A stretch of DNA of 33,066 nucleotides from Fretibacterium sp. (GTDB lineage Bacteria > Synergistota > Synergistia > Synergistales > Aminobacteriaceae), in the NCBI GenBank assembly GCA_012520235.1, contig JAAYOR010000184.1, positions 1 to 33,066 of the forward strand, written 5' to 3'. This document shows, in pieces, positions 14,194 to 22,319 of this stretch; the stretch's first letter is position 1, and every line of letters begins with the position of its first letter. The notes under the pieces are model-generated. The model saw only the letters and a list, made by a program, of their open reading frames with translations. It was not told where the DNA came from and searched no databases. The translations under genes were made by a program, and so were the position numbers.

Positions 14194-14222
14194 AGTATAG
14201 CTTAAAAATGAAAAATCCCAAA
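14194..14222 (-). promoter_or_regulatory. Candidate promoter for the hom transcript
   Basis: On the minus strand TATACT (14199-14194) is a good -10. The hexamer 17 bases upstream is TTTGGG, a weak -35. It is placed correctly for the 45-codon ORF and hom and is back to back with the plus-strand promoter at 14275. Confidence 0.4.
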
Positions 14223-14274
14223 GCAAAACGGGCGCACGTTTTTTACGACAGCGAATCCCTTGCCATCATCCACA

Positions 14275-14283
14275 TGGTATAAT
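14275..14283 (+). promoter_or_regulatory. Extended -10 promoter for the histidine phosphatase
   Basis: TGGTATAAT is a perfect extended -10 element (TGn plus TATAAT), which can work without a good -35. Transcription would begin near 14290. That rules out translation from the earliest possible TTG-type start at 14283 and supports the start at 14385. Confidence 0.6.
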
Positions 14284-14384
14284 TGCCTGAAAAGGTAGGC
14301 CTTTCCTGGAACGTGCGGCGTAAAAGCGCGGAAAGGCTTGTTTGTTGTTTGCATCGGTCGGCGTCGCACAGGGAGGTCAGATTT

Positions 14385-15053
14385 TTGTCGAAACCCACTT
14401 CAGAAGATCGCAGGAGAGATTTCAGAAAGAAGGTCATCCTGGCTCGTCATGGGCGCACGGAATGGAACGATGCGGGTCTCTTTCAGGGTCGGACGGACAT
14501 TCCTCTTAACGAGAAGGGGAAAGACCAGGCTAAAAGGCTGGCGCGCCGTCTGGCCTCCTGGCCCGTTCAGGCTGTGTACGCAAGCCCTCTGACGAGGGCG
14601 CTGGACACTGCCCGAGCCGTGGCTGCCCCTCACGCTCTGGAGCCCGTCGTCCTGAAGGGCCTTGAGGAGATCAATTTCGGGATCTGGGAAGGGCTCTCTG
14701 TGCCCTACCTCGCTGAGCAAGGCGCCCTCTCCGATTGGGAAAAGGACCCTCTTTTCAACGCTCCCGAGGACGGCGAGAGCTGGGAGGCCCTGAGCGAGCG
14801 GGTAGGGCAGGCGCTTGAGACCATTCAGAAGGACGGGTTTGAGCACGTCGTGGTCGTCTCCCACGGGGGTATCATGAGGGTCATCTACGCCCTCCTGGTC
14901 GGTCTGAGCCCCCACACTGTCTGGCGTCTCAGGGTCCACAACTGTGCTATGACCGGGCTGGAGATCTGCGAACATGAGACGGCTATCGTCTTCTCCAACG
15001 ACGACCTGCATCTCCGCGTCTCCCCCGAAGACGCTTCTCTGCCCGTCTGGTGA
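14385..15053 (+). CDS. Histidine phosphatase family protein (phosphoglycerate mutase-like)
   Basis: This is a probable phosphomonoesterase of the branch that contains alpha-ribazole phosphatase (CobC), broad-specificity PhoE-like phosphatases and phosphoserine phosphatases. Numbered from this start (222 residues), ARHGRTEWN lies at 20-28 with nucleophile His22, Glu95 is in LEEINFGIWEG and the second His160 is in VVVSHGG. The start is a TTG with GGGAGG 8 bases upstream. A longer in-frame ORF from 14283 is rejected because it lacks a ribosome-binding site and would begin ahead of the predicted transcription start. No cobalamin genes are present, so the substrate is open. It is 94 bases before the sigma factor and may be co-transcribed with it. 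Confidence 0.88.
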   Translation: MSKPTSEDRRRDFRKKVILARHGRTEWNDAGLFQGRTDIPLNEKGKDQAKRLARRLASWPVQAVYASPLTRALDTARAVAAPHALEPVVLKGLEEINFGIWEGLSVPYLAEQGALSDWEKDPLFNAPEDGESWEALSERVGQALETIQKDGFEHVVVVSHGGIMRVIYALLVGLSPHTVWRLRVHNCAMTGLEICEHETAIVFSNDDLHLRVSPEDASLPVW

Positions 15054-15147
15054 GGGGCGAGGTCGCGTCCTTTTTCCGGCTTCCGGCGCGCCAGTAAACT
15101 GAAAAAATTCATGTTGCGACCAAGAGGGCCGCATGGAGGCGAAAGCG

Positions 15148-15741
15148 ATGGCGAATGCCAGGCAAAGAGACCCGGGAGATGAAAAGGCTCGCCTGAGCCC
15201 GGAGGAGGAGCGTGAGCTCTGGCGGCTGAGCCGGGGGGGCTCCATGGAGGCGCGGGAGCGCCTCATCGTTGCCTATCGCCCTTTGGTGTTCTGGCTGGCC
15301 TCCCGTCTTCACGTGCGCCCATCCCTGAAACAGGACGTCATCCAGGAGGGGATGGTGGCGCTGATTGAGGCTACGGACCGCTTCCTTCCCGAGAGAGGTC
15401 TGTGCTTTTCCACCTACGCCTGTCACCGCATCCGTGGCCGCATGATCAACTTGTTGGAACGCTCCGAGGGGCGTGCGCCTATTCCGGTGCCGGACGAGTG
15501 GCTTGTCGTGGATCCGGAGCCGGAGGACGACAGGGCCCTATTTCTGGACGTTGCCGATTGCATCGCCAGGTTGGAGGGGCGGGAGGCTGAGGTGGTCTCC
15601 GCGCTCTTCTTTGAGGGCAAGCGCCCGGCAGAGGTGGCCGACGAACAGAAGCTGGACATCAGCCATGTCTACCGGTTGAGGCGCAGAGCTGTGGCCCGCA
15701 TCAGGGCCTGGCTGGGTCTCAACCGGGAACCCGCCCCCTGA
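15148..15741 (+). CDS. Sigma-70 family RNA polymerase sigma factor (regions 2 and 4)
   Basis: This is a small alternative sigma factor of about 197 residues. Region 2 spans the segment from LIVAYRPLVFWLASRLHVRP through DVIQEGMVALIEATDRF and CFSTYACHRIRGRMINLLER; the TYA and IRG core-binding and -10-recognition motifs are clear. An acidic linker (VVDPEPEDDRA) follows, then region 4 with EGREAEVVSALFFEGKRPAE and the helix-turn-helix DISHVYRLRRRAVARIRAWL. Region 3 is missing, so it resembles short group 3 or ECF-like factors; the region 2 style is nearer to the former. GGAGG lies 8 bases before the ATG at 15148. A start five codons earlier (15133) is possible but has a weaker site. Next comes a single-pass membrane protein and then bamA, so an envelope-related regulon is a fair guess. 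Confidence 0.88.
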   Translation: MANARQRDPGDEKARLSPEEERELWRLSRGGSMEARERLIVAYRPLVFWLASRLHVRPSLKQDVIQEGMVALIEATDRFLPERGLCFSTYACHRIRGRMINLLERSEGRAPIPVPDEWLVVDPEPEDDRALFLDVADCIARLEGREAEVVSALFFEGKRPAEVADEQKLDISHVYRLRRRAVARIRAWLGLNREPAP

Positions 15742-15918
15742 GGAGCGAGAGAACGAAAAAAGGAATGCGCTCCGTATTACAAAAAACCACAAAAGGCGGA
15801 GAGCATGGGATACATCTCTGCATGGGCTGGTTATTATCATCATTATATGTATAATCTTTAATTACCGCCGAGGCTTCGAGAACATGAGGCCTTCGGGCAT
15901 GGAAGGAAGCTGTCGGGC
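15742..15918. promoter_or_regulatory. Gap with -10-like sequence before the membrane protein gene
   Basis: An A/T-rich stretch at 15828-15865 contains TATAAT at 15850-15855. The position 17 bases upstream holds only CTGGTT, a poor -35. It may provide a separate start for the downstream membrane protein gene and perhaps bamA. No gene is seen in this gap. Confidence 0.3.
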
Positions 15919-16638
15919 ATGAGGGGCGAAAGGTCCGGAATGGAAAGGCGCATCGCCGCCATCGTGAGGTGGCTGGAGCGTTGTCTCAAGGAATATCGAG
16001 CGGGCTCTCTGGAGGGCGCGCTGATGGAGGCTGAGTGCGCGAGAGCGGACATCGAACACCTGCGCCGTGACGTGTGGGCCAGGATGGAGCAGAGGCAGGC
16101 GACCCTCTCAAGGAGAGGAAACCTCAGGGGCCTTCGGAGAAGGCTGCCAGGCGTGTTGGGCTCTGTTTTGCTGTTGTTGTTGCTCACAGCCTCCCCTCTG
16201 TCCGCCCCGAGCCCCAGCAACGACTTCAGCGAGCTTGGAGAGCCTCTACCCCCTCTGGACCTTCAGCCCTGGAGCGCCTCCTTGAGGGAGGTTGAGGTGG
16301 AGGCCGAACGGTTCTCGCGGGTGGATTTTTCCGAGTCCGCACCCACGACCCCACATGAGCTCACCCCTGAACTTGCACTCAAGCCCGGAGCAGGGTCTGA
16401 GAGAAAGCGGCAGAACGTCAGGGCAGTCGCGCAGGCTGAGAGCGGGAGGAGGACTGCTGTCTCTGCCCTTTCCGGAGCGAAGGCAATGAAAAAAAGCGTC
16501 ACTACGGCTCAGCCCTTATCTCCGCAGCCGGAGCCAGAAAAAACGGTGCCGTACGACCACATTTTTTCGCTGCTTCAGACGGGGTCCCGGGCCTTGAAAA
16601 ATGAGGAGCCGGCCATTAAGATTAAGATTGAAAAATAA
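15919..16638 (+). CDS. Single-pass membrane protein of unknown function, possible anti-sigma partner
   Basis: I do not recognise a family. The 239-residue product has an N-terminal part of about 76 residues rich in Arg and Glu and predicted helical (GMERRIAAIVRWLERCLKEY). One hydrophobic segment follows at about 78-95 (LGSVLLLLLLTASPLSA), then a Pro- and Ser-rich low-complexity tail of about 140 residues ending in basic residues. The positive residues just before the membrane segment suggest the N-terminus is cytoplasmic. A cytoplasmic helical domain, one membrane span and an outer tail, encoded right after a sigma factor, is the usual anti-sigma layout, but no zinc-binding or other anti-sigma motif is visible. 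An alternative start is Met8 at 15940. Low complexity makes homology search difficult. Confidence 0.65.
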   Translation: MRGERSGMERRIAAIVRWLERCLKEYRAGSLEGALMEAECARADIEHLRRDVWARMEQRQATLSRRGNLRGLRRRLPGVLGSVLLLLLLTASPLSAPSPSNDFSELGEPLPPLDLQPWSASLREVEVEAERFSRVDFSESAPTTPHELTPELALKPGAGSERKRQNVRAVAQAESGRRTAVSALSGAKAMKKSVTTAQPLSPQPEPEKTVPYDHIFSLLQTGSRALKNEEPAIKIKIEK

Positions 16639-16655
16639 GGGTTGGAAAACCCTTA
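16636..16655 (+). terminator. Small stem-loop at the end of the membrane protein gene
   Basis: TAAGGGTT and AACCCTTA form a perfect 8-bp stem with loop GGAA, starting at the stop codon. No T-run follows, so termination is doubtful. Beyond it, 16681-16740 is unusually A/T-rich and includes the palindrome CTTAATTAAG (16681-16690). This could be a regulatory site before bamA, although no clear -35/-10 pair was found. Confidence 0.3.
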
Positions 16656-16756
16656 AGGGAAACTCCGCTGATTGGAACCTCTTAATTAAGTATTAAGTGG
16701 ATTTAGCCTTAATCACTTTGGTTTTTTATTTTAAGCGTAAGTGAACCGACCGTATT

Positions 16757-16771
16757 GCGCCTCTCAGGCGC
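16757..16771 (+). promoter_or_regulatory. GC-rich hairpin in the bamA leader
   Basis: GCGCCT and AGGCGC flank three bases. The stem lies about 50 bases upstream of the bamA start, followed by an A-rich rather than T-rich run. Possibly an mRNA-stabilising structure. Confidence 0.3.
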
Positions 16772-16819
16772 ATCTTCAAAAAAGAGAGTTTGGGAACGAA
16801 CTGAAGGGAGAGGTGGCCT

Positions 16820-18589
16820 TTGATTCCGAACGGGAACAGCGCCGCGATGAGGAGCATGAAAAATATGTGTGTGGGTGTTCTGTTGTGCGCAGTGATGCTT
16901 ACCTGTTCTGCGGCCCTTGCCTCTGAGGCACCGACAGTTCTTTCCGTCGGGGTCACGGGCAACGAGCGAATCACGTCGGAGTACATCCTGGGGGTTGTGG
17001 AGACGGAGCCGGGCTCTCCTCTGGAGCGCGATATCCTTCAGAAGGATATCGAAGCCATCTACAACCAGGGCTTCTTCTCCTTCGTGGACGTAGAGCTGCG
17101 CCCCGAAGCCACCGGCGTGGCGGTTACCTATTCCGTGCGGGAGAACCCGGTCATCAACACCATCACCTTTACGGGCAACACCATCTATAAGAGCGAGACC
17201 TTGATGAAGGAGGTCTTCTCTCAGGTCGGCACGGTCTTCAACCGGGCTTTTTTCCGCAACGACCTTGACCGCATCCAGGAGCGCTACCACAAGGACGGTT
17301 ACGTGATGGTACGCATCGCCGATGTGAGGGTGGATGACGGGGATATCAACATCTACATCCTTGAGCCCAGGGTGGGCGAGGTCATCATCCAGGGCAACAA
17401 GAAGACGAAGACCCACGTCATCCGCCGCGAGATCAAGCTGAAGAAGGGCGACCTCTTCAACGTGGTACACTTCCGTCACCACCTGGGGAAACTCCAGGCC
17501 ATGGGCTACTTTGAGGACGTCAACGTCGGGTTTGACACCCCCGATGGTCAGGACGACGTGGTGGACCTCATCCTCACAGTCAAGGAGAAGAAGACGGCCT
17601 CCATCGGCCTGAACCTGGCTTACGGGACCGAGAGCGGGTTCAGCGGCGGGCTCACCTACGGCGACACAAACCTCTCCGGGCTAGGCTATAACTTTGAGGT
17701 GGGCTTTGAGGAGGGTGATGAGGCCCGATACTGGGGCAATATTTCCAGCCCTTACATGGACAAGGATACCTTCGCCTGGAGGATTGGGGTCAGCAAGTGG
17801 AACTATGAAGATCGCTTTTATCACTATCAGGGGAAAAAGCAGTTTGAGTACGACGAAAAGGCTCTATCCGCCTACGCGGGGCTGGGCAGGAAATTCGGAC
17901 GAGACGAGGAATGGAGCTGGTTCTTCACCCTGCGCTATCTGGACGTGAAATACAAAAACCTGCACAACGCCATCCCCGGCTACCACGACGACCTGATGAA
18001 GTGGAGCGGGACTAACGTGTCGGCCGAGCTCCAGTTCACCCTGGATCGGAGGGACCCCTACCTGCCCTACCCCAAGGGCTACGTTTGGGAGACTTACCTC
18101 GAACAGGCCCTGGAGGCCCTGGGCAGTGACTTCCAGTACCTGAAATACTGGACGCAGTTCCGCTATTATTACCCGCTGAACCAATTTATCGACGGTCTGG
18201 TGGACGTGGATAACATGTGGACGGAAGACTCCCCTATCCTTTTCGCGGCTCGTATCCGCATCGGCTCTTCCACGAAAGACGAGCTCCCTGCCTTTGCCCG
18301 CTACAGCCTGGGGGGCATCAACAGCCTTCGCGGCTATCACAGCCGTTCCTTTGAGGGTAGCAACGTCATCCTGGGCAACTTTGAGTTGCGCGTACCTGTC
18401 CAGCAGAATTTCTCTCTCGTCGGCTTCTACGACGTAGGACACGCCTCGGGGAGCCTGGATTGGGGCAACCTGAAGGATAACTATGGCATCGGGCTGCGGG
18501 TGAAGACCCCGATGGGCCAGCTCCGCCTGGACTATGCCACGGGCGGCGACGAGGACAGGACATACTTTGGCTTTGGAGAGATGTTCTAG
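16820..18589 (+). CDS. bamA: Outer membrane protein assembly factor BamA, three-POTRA form
   Basis: This is the Omp85-family protein that folds and inserts beta-barrel proteins into the outer membrane. A signal peptide ends at about residue 35 (SAALAS). Three POTRA domains follow at about 40-110, 111-185 and 186-258, each with the conserved final strand pattern (SFVDVEL, MVRIADVRV, YFEDVNVGF). The C-terminal 330 residues are the barrel, with the SLRGY form of the VRGF/Y motif and the terminal Phe typical of outer-membrane proteins. At 589 residues it is much shorter than the five-POTRA E. coli protein. The start is a TTG with GGGAG 9 bases upstream; ATGs at 16847 and 16856 are alternatives that keep the signal peptide. 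Its neighbours are lipid A genes, as in many diderms. Confidence 0.93.
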   Translation: MIPNGNSAAMRSMKNMCVGVLLCAVMLTCSAALASEAPTVLSVGVTGNERITSEYILGVVETEPGSPLERDILQKDIEAIYNQGFFSFVDVELRPEATGVAVTYSVRENPVINTITFTGNTIYKSETLMKEVFSQVGTVFNRAFFRNDLDRIQERYHKDGYVMVRIADVRVDDGDINIYILEPRVGEVIIQGNKKTKTHVIRREIKLKKGDLFNVVHFRHHLGKLQAMGYFEDVNVGFDTPDGQDDVVDLILTVKEKKTASIGLNLAYGTESGFSGGLTYGDTNLSGLGYNFEVGFEEGDEARYWGNISSPYMDKDTFAWRIGVSKWNYEDRFYHYQGKKQFEYDEKALSAYAGLGRKFGRDEEWSWFFTLRYLDVKYKNLHNAIPGYHDDLMKWSGTNVSAELQFTLDRRDPYLPYPKGYVWETYLEQALEALGSDFQYLKYWTQFRYYYPLNQFIDGLVDVDNMWTEDSPILFAARIRIGSSTKDELPAFARYSLGGINSLRGYHSRSFEGSNVILGNFELRVPVQQNFSLVGFYDVGHASGSLDWGNLKDNYGIGLRVKTPMGQLRLDYATGGDEDRTYFGFGEMF

Positions 18590-19850
18590 ACGGAGGCGCC
18601 GAAAAGCTCCGGCTGAAAAACTCAGGGCTGCGGCGATTGTCTTGGGAGCTGCGGCCCTTTTTTTAAATGTGCTCCCCTGCTCTGCGCTGGAGCTGGAGGG
18701 GCTGCCCGATTGGCTGGCTCCCGGGCCCCTCCGGAGCCTGGAGGCAGTCTGGGAGGAGATCCCGGACTCTCCGGACGTGGATCGTCTGAAGACCCTCCAG
18801 CTGGTGGCAGAGCGCCTCCTCTCAGGCTATAGCGTGACCGTGGTCGCCGGACGGGAGGGACCGTGCGTCACCCTCTCACCCCTCACAAAGCACGATTGGG
18901 ACGTGGCTCTGGAGCTCCCGGATCTCCGATCGCCCGTGGACCTCTGGTTTGAGCACGACGTCCGAGGGTTGGACGAGGAGCTACGGGAGCTGGTGCAGTC
19001 CCTACCTCTTGAAGGGCTCTCCTGGGCGGACTCCGCCCTGAGGGGCGAGATCAGCAAGCATGTTGAGGGGCGGCTGCCCGGTTGGGGGATTGCTCTGCAA
19101 ATTCGCCTTTCAGACGACAGAAATACGCTCTGCCTGTCCTTCCGGCCTAATCCGCCTCTCGTCCTTGCCGTGACCCCGACTCTATACTCGGGCACTCTAC
19201 CCGTCATGCTGCAGTCGGACCTCGCGGCCAAGCTGGCCCCCGGCCTCTCGCCCATCATCGGGCTCCCGGTTCCGTGGGTGGCCCGCCATAAGGGTGACAT
19301 CGAGGCTCTGGCTCAGGACTTTCTGAGCGAGCGCCACACGGTGTCGAACGTGCGGGCTAAGGCGAAGGTCTCCTTCACGCCCGGTCAGGTCTCCAGCGCC
19401 TTCGCCTCAGTGGACAGCGAGCGATTCCTCTTCAGAGTCTGGCTGGCTGCCACAGCGGGGATGAGAGGGAGCTATCCCGAGCTGGGTCTGACTCTGGGCT
19501 GGAACACGAGGCATATCACGGGCCTTGACCTGGAGCTCTACGGGGAGGCAGTAGCGGAGCTTGATGACTTCTCCCTGCTAAGACGGCTGGGAGCGCGTTT
19601 CCTGTTCTTCGGTGAGCTTCGGGTCGGTGCGGAGCTTGAATGGCCCGGCTCCGAGCTCTTTTATCGCCTTCAATGGGACGCCTGCCGCCTGAAGCGGCCT
19701 TACCTCTGGTGGCGCTGGGGGCCCGACTGGGGGCATGAGGGCGCTCTTGGTTATCGTTTCACCGAACACGTGTCTCTGGAGCTTTACTACAAGAAACAGA
19801 AGGGCTCGGACCAGGATCGGGTGGGCCTGAGAGGCGTCCTGTCGCTTTAG
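18567..19850 (+). CDS. Exported protein of unknown function between bamA and lpxD
   Basis: I do not recognise this protein. It has an Arg-rich N-terminus (RRRRRK), a hydrophobic segment and a likely cleavage near NVLPCSA, so it is exported. About 380 residues follow. The last 140 residues alternate hydrophobic and polar residues in short aromatic-rich strands (LELYYKKQKG, VGLRGVLSL), which suggests a beta-barrel or beta-rich end in the outer membrane. The gene overlaps the bamA 3' end. An ATG at 18534 gives a 56-base overlap; the TTG at 18567, with AGGA 6 bases upstream, is preferred. In many diderms this position holds skp, but the product is much larger than Skp and not helical. Co-location with bamA and lpx points to outer-membrane biogenesis. 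Confidence 0.7.
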   Translation: MALERCSRRRRRKAPAEKLRAAAIVLGAAALFLNVLPCSALELEGLPDWLAPGPLRSLEAVWEEIPDSPDVDRLKTLQLVAERLLSGYSVTVVAGREGPCVTLSPLTKHDWDVALELPDLRSPVDLWFEHDVRGLDEELRELVQSLPLEGLSWADSALRGEISKHVEGRLPGWGIALQIRLSDDRNTLCLSFRPNPPLVLAVTPTLYSGTLPVMLQSDLAAKLAPGLSPIIGLPVPWVARHKGDIEALAQDFLSERHTVSNVRAKAKVSFTPGQVSSAFASVDSERFLFRVWLAATAGMRGSYPELGLTLGWNTRHITGLDLELYGEAVAELDDFSLLRRLGARFLFFGELRVGAELEWPGSELFYRLQWDACRLKRPYLWWRWGPDWGHEGALGYRFTEHVSLELYYKKQKGSDQDRVGLRGVLSL

Positions 19851-19924
19851 CAAACCCCTGGGGCAGTCGGACGTTCTGACCGGCGCTCCTGTACGTTTTC
19901 ATCTCAACCTTGTGAGGTCTTTTC

Positions 19925-20959
19925 ATGACGACATTCACTCTTTTGGAACTGGCTCAGAAACTGAACCTGGAGCTTGTCGGCGATGGAACCCGGACGGTTC
20001 GCTCCGTGACGTCGCCTGAGGACGCCGGTACCTGCGGAGAGGACGCGCTGTGCGTCCTGTGGGATGAGGGCAAGCTTGAAGGGATGCCGGAGCGGCTCCC
20101 GATTCTGGCGCACCGCAGTGCCTTCAAGGGGATGAGGTCCGGCCTGGTCGCTGAAGAGCCGCGTGCGACCCTGCCGGAGCTCCTGTCGCTTTTTCTTCCT
20201 CCGCCGCCTGAGCTGAAGGGCGTTCACCCGAGCGCCACGGTATCCGCAGAGGCTCAGGTTTCGCCTGACGCCTGGGTGGGCCCCGGCTGTGTGGTGGAGG
20301 CTGGGGCTGTCATTGAAGCCGGCGCGCGTCTTGTCGCCGGAGTTTTTGTTGGTGCCGAGGCCTTTGTCGGGGCCGGCACGGTGCTGGAGCCTCATGCGGT
20401 CCTCATGGACGGCGTAAAGGTGGGAAAAAACTGTCTTCTGCACGCGGGCTGCGTCCTGGGCTGCGACGGGTTCGGCTTCCTTCCCTCGCCCGAGGGGCCC
20501 GTCAAGATCCCTCAGGTGGGTTCCGTGCTGGTGGGCGACTTCGTTGAGATTGGGACCTGCACCACCGTGGACCGGGGGACCATCGGGAACACCGAGGTAG
20601 GCAGCGGCACAAAGATAGACAACCATGTGCAGATAGGCCATAACGTAAAAATCGGCCGTAACTGCATCATCTGCGCCATGACCGGCCTTGCGGGCAGCTC
20701 CGTCCTGGAGGATGGGGTGACACTCTCGGTGCAGGTCGGGGTCACCGACCACGTGAGGATAGGACAGGGCGCGGTTCTGGCGGCCCGCACCGGGGCGACC
20801 AATGACGTCCCGTCCGGTGCGATCATGTCTGGGTTCCCTGCGCGTCCTCACATGGCAGCTAAGCGGGCTCAGATGCTGACCCTGGAGCTGCCCGATCTCT
20901 TCAAGCGATTGCGCCGCCTTGAGCGGCTCCTGGCTTCCTCGGACGGAAAGGAGAGCTGA
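19925..20959 (+). CDS. lpxD: UDP-3-O-acylglucosamine N-acyltransferase LpxD
   Basis: This enzyme adds the second hydroxyacyl chain from acyl-ACP to UDP-3-O-acyl-glucosamine, the third step of lipid A synthesis. In 344 residues there is an N-terminal uridine-binding-like domain (about 1-98) and a left-handed beta-helix of hexapeptide repeats from about HPSATVSAEAQV (101-112) to VRIGQGAVLAAR (277-288). The catalytic histidine is His239 in NHVQIGHNVKIG. GCDGFGF (179-185) and the C-terminal helix (from about 318) are also typical. GAGG lies about 8 bases before the ATG. lpxC follows after two bases, so the genes form an operon. No residue expected for activity is missing. Confidence 0.95.
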   Translation: MTTFTLLELAQKLNLELVGDGTRTVRSVTSPEDAGTCGEDALCVLWDEGKLEGMPERLPILAHRSAFKGMRSGLVAEEPRATLPELLSLFLPPPPELKGVHPSATVSAEAQVSPDAWVGPGCVVEAGAVIEAGARLVAGVFVGAEAFVGAGTVLEPHAVLMDGVKVGKNCLLHAGCVLGCDGFGFLPSPEGPVKIPQVGSVLVGDFVEIGTCTTVDRGTIGNTEVGSGTKIDNHVQIGHNVKIGRNCIICAMTGLAGSSVLEDGVTLSVQVGVTDHVRIGQGAVLAARTGATNDVPSGAIMSGFPARPHMAAKRAQMLTLELPDLFKRLRRLERLLASSDGKES

Positions 20960-20961
20960 GC

Positions 20962-21795
20962 GTGAAGCGGTTTCGCCGCCTCACCCGTCCCGTCGTCCTC
21001 TCCGGCAGAGGCCTGCATTCGGGGGCCGATTGTTCCTGCGTCATCGAGCCCTCCGAGACCGGGCTCTCTCTCTCCGCGGGCGGGGGGCCCGACATACCCC
21101 TGTATCTGCTAGCTCTTGCAGGGGACGGGAGGGGTTCGGACTGCATCTTCCCTGATGGGACGCGGATCCGCACCTGTGAGCACGTCCTGGCAGCTCTGGC
21201 TGGCACAGGGGTCTGGTGCGCCTCCATCCGGGTCGAAGGGCCCGAGATGCCGGCCTTGGATGGCTGCGCGCTGGAGGCGGCGGAACAGATCTTTGAATGC
21301 TCAGAGCAGGCGCATGGCCCTGCTCCCCTGGACCTGCCCTTTGCAGTCAAGGTGGGGGACACGGAGCGCTTTGTCGCGGCCTTCCCCGCCTCAAACCTGG
21401 CTTTGACCTGTGTTGTGAGCTACGATTCCCCCTTCATCGGAAGCCAGATCTTTGACTTTAAGGGGGGAGCGGAGTGTTTCCTCAAAGAGATTGCTCCGGC
21501 CCGGACCTTTGCCAAGGCCTCCGAACTGGAGACCTTGCGGGAGCAGGGCATGGCTCTGGGAGGGACTTCAGAGAACGCTATTCTGGTGGGCGAGGACGGC
21601 GTTCGGGCCAAGGGAGGCCTGCGCTGGTCTGACGAGTTTGTCCGGCACAAGGTTCTGGACCTCATCGGCGATCTGGCTGTCCTGGGGCGTCCTTTGAACG
21701 CTCATGTCGTGGCTGTCCGGGGCGGGCACTCACTGCATCTGCGCCTGGCGGAGCGCCTTAAGGCTCTTGCGGGGCCATCCGGCCATTCATCATAA
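20962..21795 (+). CDS. lpxC: UDP-3-O-acyl-N-acetylglucosamine deacetylase LpxC
   Basis: This zinc enzyme carries out the committed step of lipid A synthesis. Its 277 residues show both LpxC halves. GRGLHSG (15-21) comes first; EHVLAAL (73-79) supplies Glu73 and zinc ligand His74; FVRHKVLDLIGDL (226-238) supplies His229 and Asp233; GGHSLHL (254-260) supplies the catalytic His256. The start is a GTG with AGGAG 8 bases upstream, two bases after the lpxD stop. It is somewhat shorter than the E. coli enzyme (305 residues). LpxC and FabZ are separate here, unlike the fused protein of Bacteroidota. Confidence 0.94.
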   Translation: MKRFRRLTRPVVLSGRGLHSGADCSCVIEPSETGLSLSAGGGPDIPLYLLALAGDGRGSDCIFPDGTRIRTCEHVLAALAGTGVWCASIRVEGPEMPALDGCALEAAEQIFECSEQAHGPAPLDLPFAVKVGDTERFVAAFPASNLALTCVVSYDSPFIGSQIFDFKGGAECFLKEIAPARTFAKASELETLREQGMALGGTSENAILVGEDGVRAKGGLRWSDEFVRHKVLDLIGDLAVLGRPLNAHVVAVRGGHSLHLRLAERLKALAGPSGHSS

Positions 21796-21827
21796 AGCTG
21801 CACCAAGCCGAGGAGGTTTTCCGAGTC

Positions 21828-22313
21828 ATGGAATTTATGGATATCACCGATATCATGGGGATGTTGAAGCAACGGTACCCCTTCCTGATGGTGGACCGCA
21901 TCCTGGAGTACAGCGAAGATCACGTCGTGGGGTACAAAAACGTGACGATCAACGAGCCTTTCTTTCAGGGGCATTTTCCGGGCGACCCGGTCATGCCGGG
22001 CGTCATGATCCTGGAGTCTATGGGGCAGGTGGCCTCTATCATGGTCTCCGTGCGTCTGGGCAAGGATCTGGGCGGGAAGATAGCTTTTCTGGCCGGGGTG
22101 GACGGTGCGCGCTTCCGCAAGCCGGTCCGGCCCGGTGACCAGCTGCTGACGCGAGCGGAGCTGACGCGCCTGAGGGGACCTATCGGCAAGACGAAGGTGA
22201 AGGCCTACGTGGACGATGAGATTGTGGCGGAATGTGAGTTCATGTTCATGGTGGGGAACTCCCTGGACAAAGCTGACAAAAATGACAAAAAAGCCCCTGA
22301 GAGCGAGGAATGA
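21828..22313 (+). CDS. fabZ: 3-hydroxyacyl-ACP dehydratase FabZ
   Basis: This enzyme dehydrates 3-hydroxyacyl-ACP in fatty acid elongation and so competes with LpxA and LpxD for the same acyl substrates. The 161-residue hot-dog-fold protein has the catalytic His49 in FFQGHFPGDPVMPG (45-58) and Glu63 in ILESMGQ (61-67). RYPFLMVDR (16-24) is conserved. The charged C-terminal tail (KADKNDKKAPESEE) is an extension beyond the fold. GAGGAGG lies about 10 bases before the ATG; Met4 at 21837 is another possible start. It is placed between lpxC and lpxA, a common order in diderms. Confidence 0.95.
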   Translation: MEFMDITDIMGMLKQRYPFLMVDRILEYSEDHVVGYKNVTINEPFFQGHFPGDPVMPGVMILESMGQVASIMVSVRLGKDLGGKIAFLAGVDGARFRKPVRPGDQLLTRAELTRLRGPIGKTKVKAYVDDEIVAECEFMFMVGNSLDKADKNDKKAPESEE

Positions 22314-22319
22314 GGGTCG

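Noticed and set aside
14283-14384. N-terminal extension of the histidine phosphatase
   Set aside because: It would begin at the -10 element itself, has no ribosome-binding site, and adds residues not found in the family.
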